Assembly (NCBI GenBank): GCA_963757115.1
Contig: CAVWQV010000019.1
Coordinates: forward strand, 57,239 to 121,238
Source of the DNA: CAVWQV01 sp963757115
Lineage (GTDB): Bacteria > Pseudomonadota > Alphaproteobacteria > Acetobacterales > Acetobacteraceae
Direction of reading: 5' to 3'
Length of the DNA stretch: 64,000 nucleotides
Part shown: piece by piece, positions 46,391 through 55,576 of the stretch
Numbering within the stretch: position 1 is the first letter of the stretch
Layout of the letters: the number at the start of each line of letters is the position of its first letter
Translations under genes and position numbers: made by a program
The notes under the pieces: generated by a model
What the model was told of the DNA's origin: nothing
The model's input: only the letters and a program-made list of their open reading frames with translations
The model's database searches: none

Positions 46391-47665
46391 TTAATGGCGT
46401 ACGAACCGTGCTGCGAAGAAGCCGTCCATGCCGCCGCGCACCGGCCAAAGGCCGGGATGGGTGCGCAGATAGCCTTCCGGCGTGCGTGCCTCCGGCACCG
46501 AGGCGAGCTCGGCGGGGGTGAACGGATCATGCGCGAGCCCGGTGCGCTCCAGCGCGGCGGCGACACGGGGGGCGCCCTCCTCGGGCTGCAGCGAGCACAC
46601 AGCGTAGACTAGCCGTCCGCCGGGTCGGAGCATCGCGGCCGCGGCGTCGAGCAGCCGGTCCTGCCCGGCGGCGAGGGCTGCGAGGTCGCTCGGGCGCTTC
46701 AGGTAGGGCACGTCGGGGTGGCGGCGGATGGTGCCGGTGGCGCTGCACGGTGCATCCAGCAACACGGCGTCGAGCGGCGCAGACGGCCGCCAAAGCGCGG
46801 CGTCGGCTTCCACCACTTCGGCGCGGAGGCCGAGCCGAGCCAGATTGTCGCGCAAGCGTCGGATGCGGGCGGGATCGCGCTCTACCGCGAATACCTCGGC
46901 ACCGGCACTGGCTAGCTGCGCCGTCTTCCCTCCGGGGGCCGCGCAAAGGTCGGCGATGCGCTCGCCCGGCCGCGCCGCCAGCAGCTGCCCGACCAGGGAC
47001 GCGGCGGCGTCCTGCACCCAAAACGCCCCGGCAGCGTAGCCCGGCAGTTCGGTAACGCGCGTTCCCGGAGGCAGCCGGACCGCTCCCGTCGGCAGCAGGT
47101 CGCCTCCGTCCGGCACCGCCGCCCCGGGGGCGACCGTGAGGTCGAGCGGTGCCTCATGCGCGTGCGCGAGGGCGATGGCGCGCGCGTCAGCACCCCAGCT
47201 AGCCCAGAGCCACGCTGGCGTGTCGAGGCGCGGCCCGTCCAGCTCGGCAAGCAGCGCGGGGCCGCCCTCGGCGATGCGGCGCAGCACGGCGTTCACCAGG
47301 CCCGCGAACGGGGCGAGCCCGCGAGCGCGCGCGAGCGCGACGGCGGTGGCAACGGCGGCGTGCGGCGGCGTTCCGAGCAGCAGCAGCCCGGCGGCGCCGA
47401 TCCGGAGCACGTGCCGGACCGGAACCGGCGGCGTTCTCGCGAGAAGCGGCTCAAGCACCGCGTCGAGGGTTCCCAGCCGCCGCAGTACCGCGGCAGCCAG
47501 GCGGTGCGCCGCCGCTCGGTCACGCCCATCGAGCGACGCGGGCCGCGCATCAAGTGCGTCCTCGAGCGAGCGATGCCGGTCGAGCACGGCACCTAGAAGA
47601 TCGAGGGCAGCCTCGCGCGACGGGTCGTGGCTGACGATCCATGGTCGGGCGGGTTGACGGGGCAT
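46391..47665 (-). CDS. rsmB: 16S rRNA (cytosine-C5)-methyltransferase RsmB
   Basis: 424 residues: an N-terminal NusB-like RNA-binding domain (ALDLLGAVLDRHRSLEDAL, LLGTPPHAAVATAVALA) and a C-terminal Rossmann methyltransferase (AAPGGKTAQLASAGAEVFAV for SAM binding; the catalytic cysteines in LDAPCSATGTIRRHPDV and VYAVCSLQPEEG). It methylates C967 of 16S rRNA. ATG 47665 (MPRQPARPW) is chosen over an upstream in-frame ATG because the family N-terminus aligns there. It is 59 bases upstream of rpe on the same strand. Confidence 0.9.
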   Translation of the reverse strand: MPRQPARPWIVSHDPSREAALDLLGAVLDRHRSLEDALDARPASLDGRDRAAAHRLAAAVLRRLGTLDAVLEPLLARTPPVPVRHVLRIGAAGLLLLGTPPHAAVATAVALARARGLAPFAGLVNAVLRRIAEGGPALLAELDGPRLDTPAWLWASWGADARAIALAHAHEAPLDLTVAPGAAVPDGGDLLPTGAVRLPPGTRVTELPGYAAGAFWVQDAAASLVGQLLAARPGERIADLCAAPGGKTAQLASAGAEVFAVERDPARIRRLRDNLARLGLRAEVVEADAALWRPSAPLDAVLLDAPCSATGTIRRHPDVPYLKRPSDLAALAAGQDRLLDAAAAMLRPGGRLVYAVCSLQPEEGAPRVAAALERTGLAHDPFTPAELASVPEARTPEGYLRTHPGLWPVRGGMDGFFAARFVRH

Positions 47666-47753
47666 CGTCCTCGTCCTGCCCGAGGCTCGGACAGCCCGCA
47701 ACCCGGCTTTAACCGCGCTCGGGTATCAGATGGGAGCGCGGGGGAGTGAGATC

Positions 47754-50700
47754 ATGACTACCGTTAGCGTCGGCAGCGGACAGACGAGCAGCGGCCTCAT
47801 TCTCAGCGGTGGCGATACACTCAGCGTTGCCAACGGCGGCAGTGTGGTGGGACTGAGCGTGCGGGCCGGGGCCAGCGCGAAAGTGTATGCCGGCGGGACG
47901 ATCGGCGGCGCCATCACCGACGACGGAACCATCGAATTGCGGTCGGGCGTGGCGCTGCCCGCGCTGACCATCAGCGGCGGCGGGTTCGGCATACTTCAGG
48001 TGGATGCGGGCGCCAGCTTGGGTTCCGGCATCGTCGATACCGGCGCGGTCTTTCTCGAACCCGGCTTCTCCGGCTCCGGCCTCCATTTCTCGGGCAACGG
48101 CGGAGCGGTGTTCGTCCTGTCGGGTGCGACCAACAACGGAGCGACCCTCGATCGCTTCACCGAGGTCGTCTCCGGACTTGCGAGCGGGACGCAGGTCGTG
48201 AACGGCGGCTTCGAGGAAGTCGACAGCGGCGGGATCAGCTATGCCGCGATGCTGACCGGAGCGGGGAGCGAACAGGACGCGGCGGGCGGGATCGCTAGCG
48301 GCACCATCGCCAACAGCGGCACCACGACGACCGCCTACAACGGCGGCACGTTCATCTCCGCCGTGATTCGCGGCGGAGCGCTGCAGGAAGTGGATACGGG
48401 CGGAACAACGATCGGCACGGTCCTGTCCGGCGGAAGTCAGGCGGTGATTGGCGGCGTCGTGAGTGGCACAGCAGTCAGCTCCGGCGGCACCCTTGACGTG
48501 TCCTCCGGGTCCAGCACATCGGCCGTCCTCTATCAGGGCGGCATCGAGACTGTCTCGACGGGCGGGCTCGCCATCGACACCATTCTGTCCGGCGGCGCGG
48601 TCGTGATCGACGGCGGGGAGGTCGAACTCGCGGCAAGCGTCGCGTCGCCCGACCAGGGCAGTATCGTGTTCGCGGGCGGCGGCGTGCTTGTCATCGACGG
48701 CACGGTCGGCCCGGGGGCGTCGATCTCGGGCTTCGTTTCGTCCGGCGCCGCCCTGGACCTCACCGGCATAGGAACGCGGCTCGCGTCTGACAGCTACACC
48801 GTTTCCGGCGACCGGGTCACTTTCTCGGGTAGCACGGGCGCGGTCACGCTCACGATGGACCCTGCGCCCCTCGGAGCCTTTCTGATGGCCGATGACGGCG
48901 CGGGCGGCGTGTCGGTCACCTCCGCGCCCATGCCCCCGCCCACGATCGCGCTCGCGCCCGCGTCCGACAGCGGCGTCGTCGGCGACGGCATCACGAACAA
49001 CAAAACGCCAACGCTCACCGGCTCCGGCGCGCCGGGCGCGGTCATCACGGTCTACGACGGCACCAATCCGATCGGCAGCGGGGCCGTGAACAGCGCCCAC
49101 ACCTGGTCGGTCACAGCCCCGACACTGATCGACGGACAACACAGCATCGTCGCGGTCGAGACGCCCGCAGCCGGCGCACCGATCAGTTCGACGGCGCTCT
49201 CGCTGGTCATCGACACTGCGACACCGTCCAGCCCGAGCGCCCTTGCGCTGGCGGCCGGCTCCGACAGCGGCAAGCCGGGCGACCGAATAACCAACGTCAC
49301 TCTGCCGACGATCACCGGCAGAGGCATCGCCGGTGACACGGTGGCGCTCATTGCCGGCCGAAACGTGACCGGCAGCGGGATGGTGCAGCCGGATGGTACC
49401 TGGTCGGTAACGGCCGGGACCGTGTTGAGCGACGGTGCAGTGACGTTCACCGCTACGGAAACCAGCCCCGCGGGGAACGTCTCGCCGGCCTCGACGGCAT
49501 TTCAGGTGACGATCGACACCGCCGCCCCCACCGCGCCGGGCCAACCCGCGCTGGCGTCCGGCTCCGATAGCGGCGCGCTCGGCGACAATCTCACCAACAG
49601 CACGCGACCAACGATTACCGGCTCGGGCGAAGTCAACGACACGGTCACGCTCCGTGACGGCCAGACGCTGATCGGCAGCGCGACCGTGCTGTGGAACGGC
49701 GTCTGGTCCGTGACCCCGACCTCGCTGCTGGGCGACGGCTTGCACAGCATCACGGCACAACTGACGGACCCGGCAGGGAACAGCTCACCGGTCTCCCTCG
49801 CACTATTGCTGCGCATCGACAGCACGGTGCCGCCACCGGCCGCCGCTCTGCAGCTTGCGGCCGCGAGCGACAGCGGCGTGCCTGGCGACGGGGTGACAAA
49901 CATCATCCTCCCCGTGGTCAACGGAACCGGCGCTGCTGGGGATCAGGTGATCCTGTTCGACGGGAACGCTTCGATCGGCAGCGCCATCGTCGGGGCAGGC
50001 GGCAAATGGTCCGTCGCGCCCACGACGGCGCTCGGCGACGGCGTTCACCAGATCACGGCCCGGCAGGCCAATGGGGCCGGAACGCTTTCGGCGCCGGCGG
50101 CACTCGCGGTCACGATCGATACGGTGCCCCCGGCGGCTCCAACGCTTACTCCTGGGAACGGAGCAGCGACGCCCGCCGAACCCGTGTTCGCGGGCGACGG
50201 GCCCGTCAGCGGGCAGGTGACCGTGTTCGACGGCGGAACATCGCTCGGCTCGGCGACGGTGGGAAGCGATGGCCGATGGCAATTCGGCCTAAGCCACGCG
50301 CTCGCCGCCGGATCACACGTCGTGACGGCGACCGCCACGGATCTTGCAGGCAATCGCTCGTCCGCTTCGGTGCCGCTTACGCTCACGGTCGCGGCCGACA
50401 AGAGCTACCGGGTTGCCATCCCGGCTGACGCCTCCGGTAACGCCGTCACCCGCTACTACAACGCCGCCGGGCAGTTCGCGGAGACCGACACGCGCAACAG
50501 CCGAGGCCTGCTGCTCAGCAGCGTCAGCACTACGTTGGCGAGCCTCAACATCTACCAGGCGGACGGAAGCCTGATCGGTACCGTCACGCAGCCGAGCGCG
50601 TCGGCGGGGGCGCAGCCGACGTTCGCTACGAGCGGCGGCCCGCTCGGAGCTACCACGAGCAGCGGACTGGCCGGCAGCCGGATCAATCTCACGGGTGGCA

Positions 50701-51611
50701 GCCAGATCCTGCACAGCCAAGGTGCGGACAGCATCGTCTTGGGCGCTGGCAACGACACGATCTACGCCTCGGGCCCGACCGTCTCGATCACCGGCGGGTC
50801 CGGCCAGCTCACCTTGATCGCGGGTGTCACGGCCAGCACCCTGACCGGCGGCAGCGGCTCCGCCCTCGTATTCGGAGGTTCGGGCGGCGGCTACTTCCAG
50901 GGCGGTCGTGCCGGCGGCAACGTGCTCGTCGCCGGTTCGGGCAACACCACCCTGGTCGGCGGCGGAACCGGAGACATCCTGGTGGCTGGTGCCGGCCAGA
51001 CAACCATCCGGATGCAGGCGGGCGGAATTGCCTTCGGCGGCACGGGGCAGACCACGTTCTACAATGCTTCGGGCGGGCTGGTGGTCGGCGGCAGCGGAAC
51101 GGCGACCATGATCGCCGGCGCGGGCCCGGAAAACATGTTCGCGGGCAGCGGCGACACCACGATCACCGGTGGTGCGGGGCAAGCGATCATGGCGGGGAGC
51201 GACAGCGGCCGCACGGTGATGACGGGCGGCGCGGGCGACACGCAGTTCGTAGGCTACGGCGGCCAGGTCACGGCGACGGGCGGAGGCGGCAACGACACGT
51301 TCTTCACCGGCGGCGGCGCCATGCAGATCAGCGAAGGTCCGGGATACGATCAGGTGGTGTTCGGCACCGGTGCGGCGACCGTCGCCGGCGGGTCGGGGGT
51401 CGATCATTACGTGTTCGTCGACGGGGCGGCCGGTGCCGGCGAGGTGATCTCCGGCTTCAAGCTGGGCGTCGACCAGATCAACCTTTACGGCTACGACCGA
51501 ACGCGTGTGCAAACGAGCGTGTCCGGCCGCGGCCTCGCCATCTCCTTGCAGGACGGGACGCGGATCACCCTGGTCGGCGTGACCCGGCTCGACGCCACCT
51601 CCATCGCCTGA
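47754..51611 (+). CDS. Large repeat protein, probable type I-secreted adhesin
   Basis: 1285 residues, no N-terminal signal peptide. Residues 1-300 are AIDA-type passenger repeats rich in GG and ST (GGTTIGTVLSGGSQAVIGG, SGGAVVIDGG). About five Ig-like domains follow at residues 400-880, each about 100 long and opening with DSGxxGDxxTN then PTITGSG and ending in a VTIDT strand. Residues 880-960 contain a YYNAAGQFAETDTR beta segment. Residues 960-1180 are glycine-rich RTX-like repeats (GGSGQLTLIAG, GGAGDTQFVGYGG), and a C-terminal SGFKLGVDQINLYGYD region is typical of type I secretion substrates. ATG 47754 has GGAG eight bases upstream. No secretion genes are nearby. Confidence 0.8.
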   Translation: MTTVSVGSGQTSSGLILSGGDTLSVANGGSVVGLSVRAGASAKVYAGGTIGGAITDDGTIELRSGVALPALTISGGGFGILQVDAGASLGSGIVDTGAVFLEPGFSGSGLHFSGNGGAVFVLSGATNNGATLDRFTEVVSGLASGTQVVNGGFEEVDSGGISYAAMLTGAGSEQDAAGGIASGTIANSGTTTTAYNGGTFISAVIRGGALQEVDTGGTTIGTVLSGGSQAVIGGVVSGTAVSSGGTLDVSSGSSTSAVLYQGGIETVSTGGLAIDTILSGGAVVIDGGEVELAASVASPDQGSIVFAGGGVLVIDGTVGPGASISGFVSSGAALDLTGIGTRLASDSYTVSGDRVTFSGSTGAVTLTMDPAPLGAFLMADDGAGGVSVTSAPMPPPTIALAPASDSGVVGDGITNNKTPTLTGSGAPGAVITVYDGTNPIGSGAVNSAHTWSVTAPTLIDGQHSIVAVETPAAGAPISSTALSLVIDTATPSSPSALALAAGSDSGKPGDRITNVTLPTITGRGIAGDTVALIAGRNVTGSGMVQPDGTWSVTAGTVLSDGAVTFTATETSPAGNVSPASTAFQVTIDTAAPTAPGQPALASGSDSGALGDNLTNSTRPTITGSGEVNDTVTLRDGQTLIGSATVLWNGVWSVTPTSLLGDGLHSITAQLTDPAGNSSPVSLALLLRIDSTVPPPAAALQLAAASDSGVPGDGVTNIILPVVNGTGAAGDQVILFDGNASIGSAIVGAGGKWSVAPTTALGDGVHQITARQANGAGTLSAPAALAVTIDTVPPAAPTLTPGNGAATPAEPVFAGDGPVSGQVTVFDGGTSLGSATVGSDGRWQFGLSHALAAGSHVVTATATDLAGNRSSASVPLTLTVAADKSYRVAIPADASGNAVTRYYNAAGQFAETDTRNSRGLLLSSVSTTLASLNIYQADGSLIGTVTQPSASAGAQPTFATSGGPLGATTSSGLAGSRINLTGGSQILHSQGADSIVLGAGNDTIYASGPTVSITGGSGQLTLIAGVTASTLTGGSGSALVFGGSGGGYFQGGRAGGNVLVAGSGNTTLVGGGTGDILVAGAGQTTIRMQAGGIAFGGTGQTTFYNASGGLVVGGSGTATMIAGAGPENMFAGSGDTTITGGAGQAIMAGSDSGRTVMTGGAGDTQFVGYGGQVTATGGGGNDTFFTGGGAMQISEGPGYDQVVFGTGAATVAGGSGVDHYVFVDGAAGAGEVISGFKLGVDQINLYGYDRTRVQTSVSGRGLAISLQDGTRITLVGVTRLDATSIA

Positions 51612-51644
51612 TCCGTCCGGCATCCGTCAGGTGGCGATGGCGTC
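51591..51644. terminator. Imperfect hairpin spanning convergent gene ends
   Basis: The left arm GACGCCACCTCCATCGCCTGA and the right arm TCAGGTGGCGATGGCGTC pair over most of their length with bulges. The two stop codons (51609-51611 and 51627-51629) lie in it. The position fits a shared terminator of the repeat-protein gene and the opposing MFS gene; no T-tract. Confidence 0.35.
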
Positions 51645-53006
51645 CAGTTCCTGTCGGGCATGATCCGGGCAGAACAGCCAGACGCCGAGGCCCATCAGGG
51701 CCATCACCACCGGGCAGACGAGGAAGGAAAGCTGGAACGACCCGGTGCGCTGCTGAAGGTAGACGGTGACGAACGGCCAGAGCACGAAGCCGACCAGCCA
51801 GGCGACGGACCAGACGAACCCGTTGGCGACGCCGCGGATGCGGGTCGGGAACACCTCCGAGGTGATCGTCATGCTCGGGCCCCAGAACCCGAGATAGCCG
51901 ATCGACCACAGCAACCCGTAGGTCCAGAGGGCGAAGTCGTCCTTGGCGTAGACCCAGAGCATGAGAAACACGGCGCCCTCCGCCAGCATGACGTAGAACG
52001 CCGGGCGGCGGCCGAAGCGGTCGGAGATCCAGCCGGACGCGATCAGCCCGGTGATGCCGATGAGCCCCCACCAGATATAGAACAGCCCGTACTCCGCTGT
52101 GGCCCAATGCCGTTCCTGCGCCAGGTATAGCGGCATCCAGCCGGCGACCGTCCCGTAGATGATCGTGCTGCAGCACGCGATGAACGTCGCGATCGCCGTG
52201 TTGCGCCACATGTCGGCGGCAAACACCTGCGCCAGCGGTATCTTGTCGGCCTTCGCTAGCCATTCCCGGTCGGCAGCGGCGAGCGGTGTCCCGCTCGCGC
52301 GAGCCACAGCAATGCGCGCCTTGCGATCCTGCAGTCGCACCCAGTACGGGCTCTCCGGGCATCGCGCCCGCACGTAGACCGCGAGCAGAGCGATCACCGC
52401 GGGCACGGCGCAGGCGACCCGCCACCCATATGTCGCCGCGACATAGACGGCGACCGCGCCGGCGACCGACGCTCCGATGCACCACGTTCCCCGGTTGACG
52501 CTGATGACGCGGCCCCGCAACGACGCGGGCCAGGTCTCGGCCACCAGCATTGCGCCGAGCGCCCACTCGCCGTTCAGTGCGAAATACACGCCGCTGCGCA
52601 CCACGACGTACATGACAAAACTGCTCGACAGGGCCAGGGCCGGCATCAGCAACGAGAACAACGCGATGTTGAGTGCGAGCAGCGTGCGCCTGCCGTAGCG
52701 GTCGGCGAGCCACGGCCAAACGAACATGCCTGCGATGCCGATCAGAAGCGAGATCTGCGCGCCGCTTCGCCAGGTGGGAAGATCGACCCCGAACTCCTTG
52801 ATCACCATGGGAGCGATGAGCGCCATGATGACGCCGTCCATCCCGTCGAACATCCAGCCGAGCCCGTTGGCGGCGGCGATGTGCCAGTGGGTCGGCGTGA
52901 GGCGCGTGGTGTCGGAGGCGTTGCGGAAGGTGCGAGATTGGCGATATCGCTCCTCGAGCGGACCGACGACGGGGTCCGCCGTTGCCGAAGCTTGCGAGAA
53001 GCTCAC
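51627..53006 (-). CDS. MFS transporter, aromatic acid/sialate-type
   Basis: 459 residues, twelve hydrophobic segments, the sugar-porter-like branch of the major facilitator superfamily. The loop after helix 2 reads LADRYGRRTLLALNIALFS (a DRxGRR motif), and the conserved ALNGEWALGAMLVAETWPAS and RGVANGFVWSVAWLVGFVL lie in helices 4-5 and 10-11. Close relatives carry organic acids such as aromatic or sialic acids; the substrate is unknown here. The frame is open for about 210 bases further upstream with basic, non-family residues, so GTG 53006 (VSFSQASAT) is preferred; the start is uncertain. Confidence 0.82.
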   Translation of the reverse strand: MSFSQASATADPVVGPLEERYRQSRTFRNASDTTRLTPTHWHIAAANGLGWMFDGMDGVIMALIAPMVIKEFGVDLPTWRSGAQISLLIGIAGMFVWPWLADRYGRRTLLALNIALFSLLMPALALSSSFVMYVVVRSGVYFALNGEWALGAMLVAETWPASLRGRVISVNRGTWCIGASVAGAVAVYVAATYGWRVACAVPAVIALLAVYVRARCPESPYWVRLQDRKARIAVARASGTPLAAADREWLAKADKIPLAQVFAADMWRNTAIATFIACCSTIIYGTVAGWMPLYLAQERHWATAEYGLFYIWWGLIGITGLIASGWISDRFGRRPAFYVMLAEGAVFLMLWVYAKDDFALWTYGLLWSIGYLGFWGPSMTITSEVFPTRIRGVANGFVWSVAWLVGFVLWPFVTVYLQQRTGSFQLSFLVCPVVMALMGLGVWLFCPDHARQELDAIAT

Positions 53007-53119
53007 CTGCCGACACGCATTGATCGGATTCCTCCTCGGGCGCGCTCTGCGGCGCGGCGTCCAAGGGATGACTGTGCGACGCAAGAAGGAGTGCCGCAAC
53101 CACCGTCGCGCGTGCGCGC

Positions 53120-53476
53120 TCAGGCGGGGTCGCGCATCAAACCTTTCGCGGCCAACGCCGCCTCGTAAGCGGCCCAACGCCCGCCCTGGTCGCGGCCGAG
53201 TTCGTAGAGGTAGGGCCACGAGAAGATGCCGGTGTCGTGGCCGTCGTCAAACAGCAATCGCACGGCGTAGTTGCCGACCGGCTCGATCCCGTTGATCCCG
53301 ACGAGACGCTTGCCTGCGACCGTCTGCTTCTGGTCCGGCGAGTGGCCCTGAACCTCTGCACTCGGGCTTTCGACGCGCAGATACTCGGCCGGTAACTCGA
53401 ACCGCGCGCCGTCGTCGAAGCGGAGTTCGAGCCGTTTGGCCCCCCGGTTCAGCCGGATTTCGAGCAGCTCGGGCAC
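53120..53476 (-). CDS. DUF971 (gamma-butyrobetaine hydroxylase-like N-terminal) protein
   Basis: 118 residues, single DUF971 domain: LEIRLNRGAKRLELRFDDGA, ELPAEYLRVESPSAEVQGH, VGINGIEPVGNYAVRLLFDD, then HDTGIFSWPYLYELG. The domain is often a stand-alone protein in proteobacteria and has been linked to iron-sulfur protein biogenesis; no active site is known. GTG 53476 follows the Trm112 stop by one base. The same strand and spacing suggest co-transcription with the three upstream genes (thioredoxin, LON-domain, Trm112). Confidence 0.85.
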   Translation of the reverse strand: MPELLEIRLNRGAKRLELRFDDGARFELPAEYLRVESPSAEVQGHSPDQKQTVAGKRLVGINGIEPVGNYAVRLLFDDGHDTGIFSWPYLYELGRDQGGRWAAYEAALAAKGLMRDPA

Positions 53477-53477
53477 G

Positions 53478-53690
53478 TCATTCCTCGAGCCGGCGGGCCT
53501 CGTCCGGCAGCATGACGGGAATGCCGTCGCGTACGGGATAAGCAAGCCCGGCCTTGCGGCTCACGAGTTCTCCCGCCACCCGGTCGTATTCGAGCGGGCC
53601 TTTGGTCACTGGACAGACCAGGATTTCCAGCAACCGCGGGTCTACGGGTACGGGAGGTGTGCTTTGCGGTTTTTCCGTCGGGTTCGGCAT
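53478..53690 (-). CDS. Trm112 family protein
   Basis: 70 residues, fitting the small bacterial YcaR/Trm112 zinc-ribbon-like family: RLLEILVCPVTKGPLEYDR at residues 19-37, LVSRKAGLAYPVRDGIPVML at 43-62. Only one cysteine remains of the usual zinc ligands, as in other bacterial members. It probably acts as a small partner or stabiliser of methyltransferases by analogy with Trm112 in eukaryotes (inference). It lies 12 bases after the LON-domain gene and one base before DUF971. Confidence 0.85.
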   Translation of the reverse strand: MPNPTEKPQSTPPVPVDPRLLEILVCPVTKGPLEYDRVAGELVSRKAGLAYPVRDGIPVMLPDEARRLEE

Positions 53691-53702
53691 TGTCCGTACG
53701 CC

Positions 53703-54368
53703 TCAGCTCACGGGGCGGCCCTGGCCGGGATCTGGTCCGGCCGCACCCATCTCCAACAGGGTTAGCAGCGTGCGAGCGCGGTCTTGGTCCGTGACCGCCT
53801 CCAGCAGCGCTTGCTTCTCGACCGGTTCGAACGGGCACACCATGGAAAGGGTGATCACCAGCATGTCGTCCGGCATCTCCTCGATCGCCTCCCAATTAGC
53901 ATCGAAGCCGCGACGATCGAAGTAGCGGCGCAGTGCCGCGATCAGCACTTTCCGATCTACGCCGATCGCGTGTTCTTCGAGCTCGAGATCCCGGAGATAC
54001 GGCCCGTAATCACCTCGCACGCGACGGTAGCCCCGTCCTATCGGGAGCTCCTCGGCGATGACGAAGCGGATCACCCCGGTGAGCGTGATGAGGAAGCGCC
54101 CATCTTCGGTTTCGCTGAACGAGGACAGACGGCCGAGACAGCCCACGCGGAACAGGCCGGCGCCGCCGTTGTCGCCTGGGCGGGTCTCATCCGGCTGAAC
54201 CATGCCGAACAGCCGGCCGGCGCATAGGGCATCTTCCGTCATCGCCAGGTATCGCCGCTCGAAGATGTTGAGCGGCAGCCGGCCGCGAGGAAGCAGGAGC
54301 GCCCCGGACAACGGAAAGATGGCGAAGTCGGCCGGCAGCTCCGACGGTTGCGGGTGGAAAGCGGCCAT
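53703..54368 (-). CDS. LON peptidase substrate-binding (LonN) domain protein
   Basis: 221 residues, only the N-terminal domain of Lon protease, without ATPase or peptidase parts. Visible are DFAIFPLSGALLLPRGRLPL and LNIFERRYLAMTEDAL, with FGMVQPDE and VGCLGRLSSFSETEDGRFLI. Stand-alone LonN proteins may act as adaptors or chaperone-like factors; none is proven here. The start ATG 54368 overlaps the thioredoxin stop as ATGA, so the pair is translationally coupled. Confidence 0.88.
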   Translation of the reverse strand: MAAFHPQPSELPADFAIFPLSGALLLPRGRLPLNIFERRYLAMTEDALCAGRLFGMVQPDETRPGDNGGAGLFRVGCLGRLSSFSETEDGRFLITLTGVIRFVIAEELPIGRGYRRVRGDYGPYLRDLELEEHAIGVDRKVLIAALRRYFDRRGFDANWEAIEEMPDDMLVITLSMVCPFEPVEKQALLEAVTDQDRARTLLTLLEMGAAGPDPGQGRPVS

Positions 54369-55309
54369 CAAGAGAACAGCAAGGCGGACAACTTGCGCCG
54401 TGCGGCGACCGTGGCGGGATCTTCCATTCCCCACGCTTCGAAGAACTTGAGGAGCTGCAGCCGGGCCGCATCCTCGTTCCACTTGCGATCTCGCTTCATG
54501 ATGGCGAGCAGCGCGTCGGCCGCTTCGTCGCGCTTGCCGGACGCGTTCAGTGCGGTCGCGAGATCATACCGGGCCTGGTGGTCGGCGGCATCGGCCGCGA
54601 CCCGCCGCTCGAGAGAGGATAGCTGGTCCTTCGCCTGTCGTCCTTCTTCGGCCAGCGCCAGCGCGCTGCGGGCGCCGGCAATCTCCGCGTGCCCGGCGAT
54701 CTTGGCCGGAACCTGCTCGAGGGCCTCGTGCGCCTGGTCCTCCTGTCCGAGTGCAATAAGGGACCGGATCAGGCCGCCCCACGCCTCAGGGTTTTCCGGC
54801 TCCTGCTGCAGCAGATCGCCGAAGATCTCGGCCGCTTGCTGCGGATCGCCGTCCTCCAGGGCAGCACGCGCCTCGGCCAGCAGGTCGGCCCCCGGCATGG
54901 TGCCCCCCGCCAGCTTGAGCAGCTGCTCGACGAACCGCCGCAGCTCGCTTTCCGGCAGGGCGCCCTGGAACAGATCGGCGATCTGGCCCTGCCAAAACGC
55001 GGCCACGGTGGGCACCGATTGCAGCGGCAGGCCGAGCTGGGCCAGTTGCTGCACCAGCGAACGGTTGGCGTCGATGTCGATCTTCACGAGCTTAACGCGG
55101 CCGGCCGCCGAGCGGACCACCTTCTCGAGCGCGGGCGTGAGCTGCTTGCAGGGGCCGCACCAGGTCGCCCAAAAGTCCACGAGGACCGGGATGCTGCGGG
55201 ACGCCTCGATCACGTCCTGCATGAAGGTTTTCTGATCGCCATCCACGATCAGGGCCGGGGATGCGCCGGGTGCGGGTTGTGTGGCGTTCTGGCCGATGAT
55301 GACGCTCAT
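54368..55309 (-). CDS. Thioredoxin-TPR co-chaperone (CnoX-like)
   Basis: 313 residues. Residues 25-130 are a thioredoxin fold with VLVDFWATWCGPCKQL (active site CGPC) and the cis-proline in QSVPTVAAF. The C-terminal 160 residues are TPR-type helices (ALEDGDPQQAAEIFGDLLQQ, WGGLIRSLIALGQEDQAHEA). This matches CnoX/YbbN, a holdase that protects proteins from hypochlorous stress and hands them to GroEL. In E. coli the protein has a SxxC site; here both cysteines are present, so it may also reduce disulfides. ATG 55309. Confidence 0.9.
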   Translation of the reverse strand: MSVIIGQNATQPAPGASPALIVDGDQKTFMQDVIEASRSIPVLVDFWATWCGPCKQLTPALEKVVRSAAGRVKLVKIDIDANRSLVQQLAQLGLPLQSVPTVAAFWQGQIADLFQGALPESELRRFVEQLLKLAGGTMPGADLLAEARAALEDGDPQQAAEIFGDLLQQEPENPEAWGGLIRSLIALGQEDQAHEALEQVPAKIAGHAEIAGARSALALAEEGRQAKDQLSSLERRVAADAADHQARYDLATALNASGKRDEAADALLAIMKRDRKWNEDAARLQLLKFFEAWGMEDPATVAARRKLSALLFS

Positions 55310-55501
55310 AGAAGGGTTCCCACTCGAGTGCGATACATGTCCCCGCGCGCCCCGCTGACAATGGGCGGGGCGTGAGACAGGGTTTGCGCCGAAACATGGC
55401 ATTCACCCTTCGGGCGTTCCAGGGTGCGAGGCGTCGCGCGGGGCGGGTTGGTCGATGATTGCCGGGTCGGGCGCGGGCCGCTATACGGCAGGGCCGCGGT
55501 C

Positions 55502-55576
<75 letters not shown>

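Noticed and set aside
47709..49760. 683-codon leftward frame with repeat-like translation
   Set aside because: The apparent repeats mirror the Gly/Ser-rich repeats of the protein on the other strand.
50313..51623. 436-codon leftward open frame
   Set aside because: Antisense to the glycine-rich repeat region; no family features.
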